Below, piece by piece: positions 63,377-64,000 of a stretch of DNA of 64,000 nt. Made by a program: the position numbers and the translations under genes. This DNA comes from Streptomyces phaeolivaceus (GTDB taxonomy: Bacteria; Actinomycetota; Actinomycetes; Streptomycetales; Streptomycetaceae), in assembly GCF_009184865.1 (NCBI RefSeq), contig NZ_CP045096.1:1178001-1242000 (forward strand), given 5' to 3'. How positions within the stretch are numbered: position 1 is the first letter of the stretch; every line of letters starts with the position of its first letter. Under the pieces are notes generated by a model that worked only from the letters and a program-made list of their open reading frames with translations, made no database searches and was not told where the DNA came from.

Positions 63377-64000
63377 CTGCGGGGTCGGGGTCGCTGATGA
63401 GGGCGGTGCGGTCGGGGAACATGAGTGACCTGGTCGCGCTGGTGGACGGGATGACGGACGCCGAACGGCGGGCGTGCGTGCCGGAGTTGAAGCAGTTGCG
63501 GAAGGAGCTGCGGGCGGAGCCCTGGAGTTCCCCGGCCCAGCGCGCGTATCCGACGCTGCACGCGGCCGGTGCCGCCTGCCAGACCGGTGCCGCCGCCGTG
63601 GCGGCCTGGCTCACCGGGTCCGAGCTGCGCTGGCGGCAGGCACCGCCACCGGTCCTGATCGAGGTCCTGGGCGACCGTGATCCCGCCTGGCTCGCCGAGG
63701 TCGTGCGCCGCCTGGCGGAGCGCCCGCTCTCGGCCGACGTCCCGTACGACCTGATGGCCGGCCTCGTACGGCTCGCGGGCTGCCCCGTGCCCACCTCCGA
63801 GGCCTATGTGCGCGGCTGGATGGACCACATCGGGCGGGCGCGCCGGCAGGCCGGGACGGTCATCGGGAACCTGCGGAACGACCCGCATCTGGCGGAGCTG
63901 GTGGCCGCGCTGTTCGAGACCGAGGAGATCGGCGCCCGCAGCAACTGGCGGTACGGCGTCGGGCTCAACGACTGGACGTACGCGCTCACCCAGCTGACCC
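63373..64000 (+). CDS. DUF6493-like protein (5' part, runs off the window)
   Basis: The first 209 residues of a larger protein, still open at the window end. The start ATG overlaps the SWIM stop (ATGA). The sequence is alpha-helical and repeat-like: LVDGMTDAERRACVPELKQLRKEL, then several HEAT-like helices with Trp-rich turns (WLTGSELRW, PAWLAEVVRRL). No catalytic motif is visible in this part. It resembles the N-terminal part of DUF6493 proteins that accompany SWIM-MoxR-VWA loci, but I assign this by context. Confidence 0.65.
   Translation, partial: MTAGSGSLMRAVRSGNMSDLVALVDGMTDAERRACVPELKQLRKELRAEPWSSPAQRAYPTLHAAGAACQTGAAAVAAWLTGSELRWRQAPPPVLIEVLGDRDPAWLAEVVRRLAERPLSADVPYDLMAGLVRLAGCPVPTSEAYVRGWMDHIGRARRQAGTVIGNLRNDPHLAELVAALFETEEIGARSNWRYGVGLNDWTYALTQLT

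Overview
The window is a roughly 72% GC chromosomal segment of a Streptomyces-type actinomycete. Third codon positions are strongly G/C, GTG and TTG starts are common, and there are a Group III phosphofructokinase, a urease operon without ureE, an XRE/DUF397/ATPase regulatory triad, a c-di-AMP riboswitch ahead of an NlpC/P60 hydrolase, SpoIIE-type phosphatase signalling and Streptomyces-style intergenic hairpin repeats. From memory, the order (pfkA - rocD - tap - urease - bio genes - purB) resembles the SCO1213-SCO1265 stretch of S. coelicolor. This was not checked by alignment.

Layout. 0-6.5 kb: 3' end of a GatD-like amidotransferase, pfkA, a CtaG-like membrane protein, then a PASTA lipoprotein and an atypical Ser/Thr kinase. 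6.5-11.4 kb: LytS-type kinase, SSS symporter, DUF485-like small protein and LytTR regulator on the minus strand, divergent from an Lrp/AsnC regulator. 11.4-15.5 kb: a DDAH-like hydrolase and ornithine aminotransferase, followed by a truncated solute-binding protein and a CdaR-type regulator broken by a 16-bp tandem duplication. 15.5-21 kb: SpoIIE-family phosphatase, PlsC acyltransferase, an epimerase remnant and a secreted tripeptidyl aminopeptidase. 21-26 kb: the urease operon ureABCFGD, with a large palindrome between ureF and ureG. 26-30 kb: TetR regulator divergent from a frameshifted membrane protein, then an orphan Phd/YefM antitoxin divergent from a ClpP-family protease with TGTACA motifs between them. 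30-32.5 kb: riboswitch-controlled NlpC/P60 protein and the XRE system. 32.5-37 kb: biotin genes bioF and bioBAD. 37-41.6 kb: LuxR-type regulator facing a secreted lipase across a 26-bp palindrome, a methyltransferase and a degenerate Fic-type toxin-antitoxin pair. 41.8-46.7 kb: MacB-like ABC exporter, F420-type oxidoreductase and GNAT enzyme. 46.7-49.2 kb: two CNNM/CorC transporters behind a structured leader. 49.3-54.4 kb: SGNH hydrolase, DUF4326 protein, purB, a Mug-type glycosylase and an ROK regulator. 54.5-60 kb: GntR regulator with a palindrome in its promoter, ECF41 sigma factor and hydrolase, EamA exporter and MocR regulator. 60-64 kb: PhoD phosphatase and a SWIM/DUF6493 pair that runs off the window.

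Functionally the region mixes housekeeping metabolism (glycolysis, biotin, purine, urea and arginine nitrogen) with many one-gene regulators paired with a single target. At least four loci look decayed or frameshifted: the CdaR regulator, the membrane protein at 26.9 kb, the epimerase and the solute-binding protein. I saw no tRNA, rRNA, CRISPR array, transposase or prophage. The best leads for new biology are the structured CNNM leader, the YefM-like operator ahead of clpP, the 16-bp duplication as a possible on/off switch, and the SWIM/DUF6493 locus.
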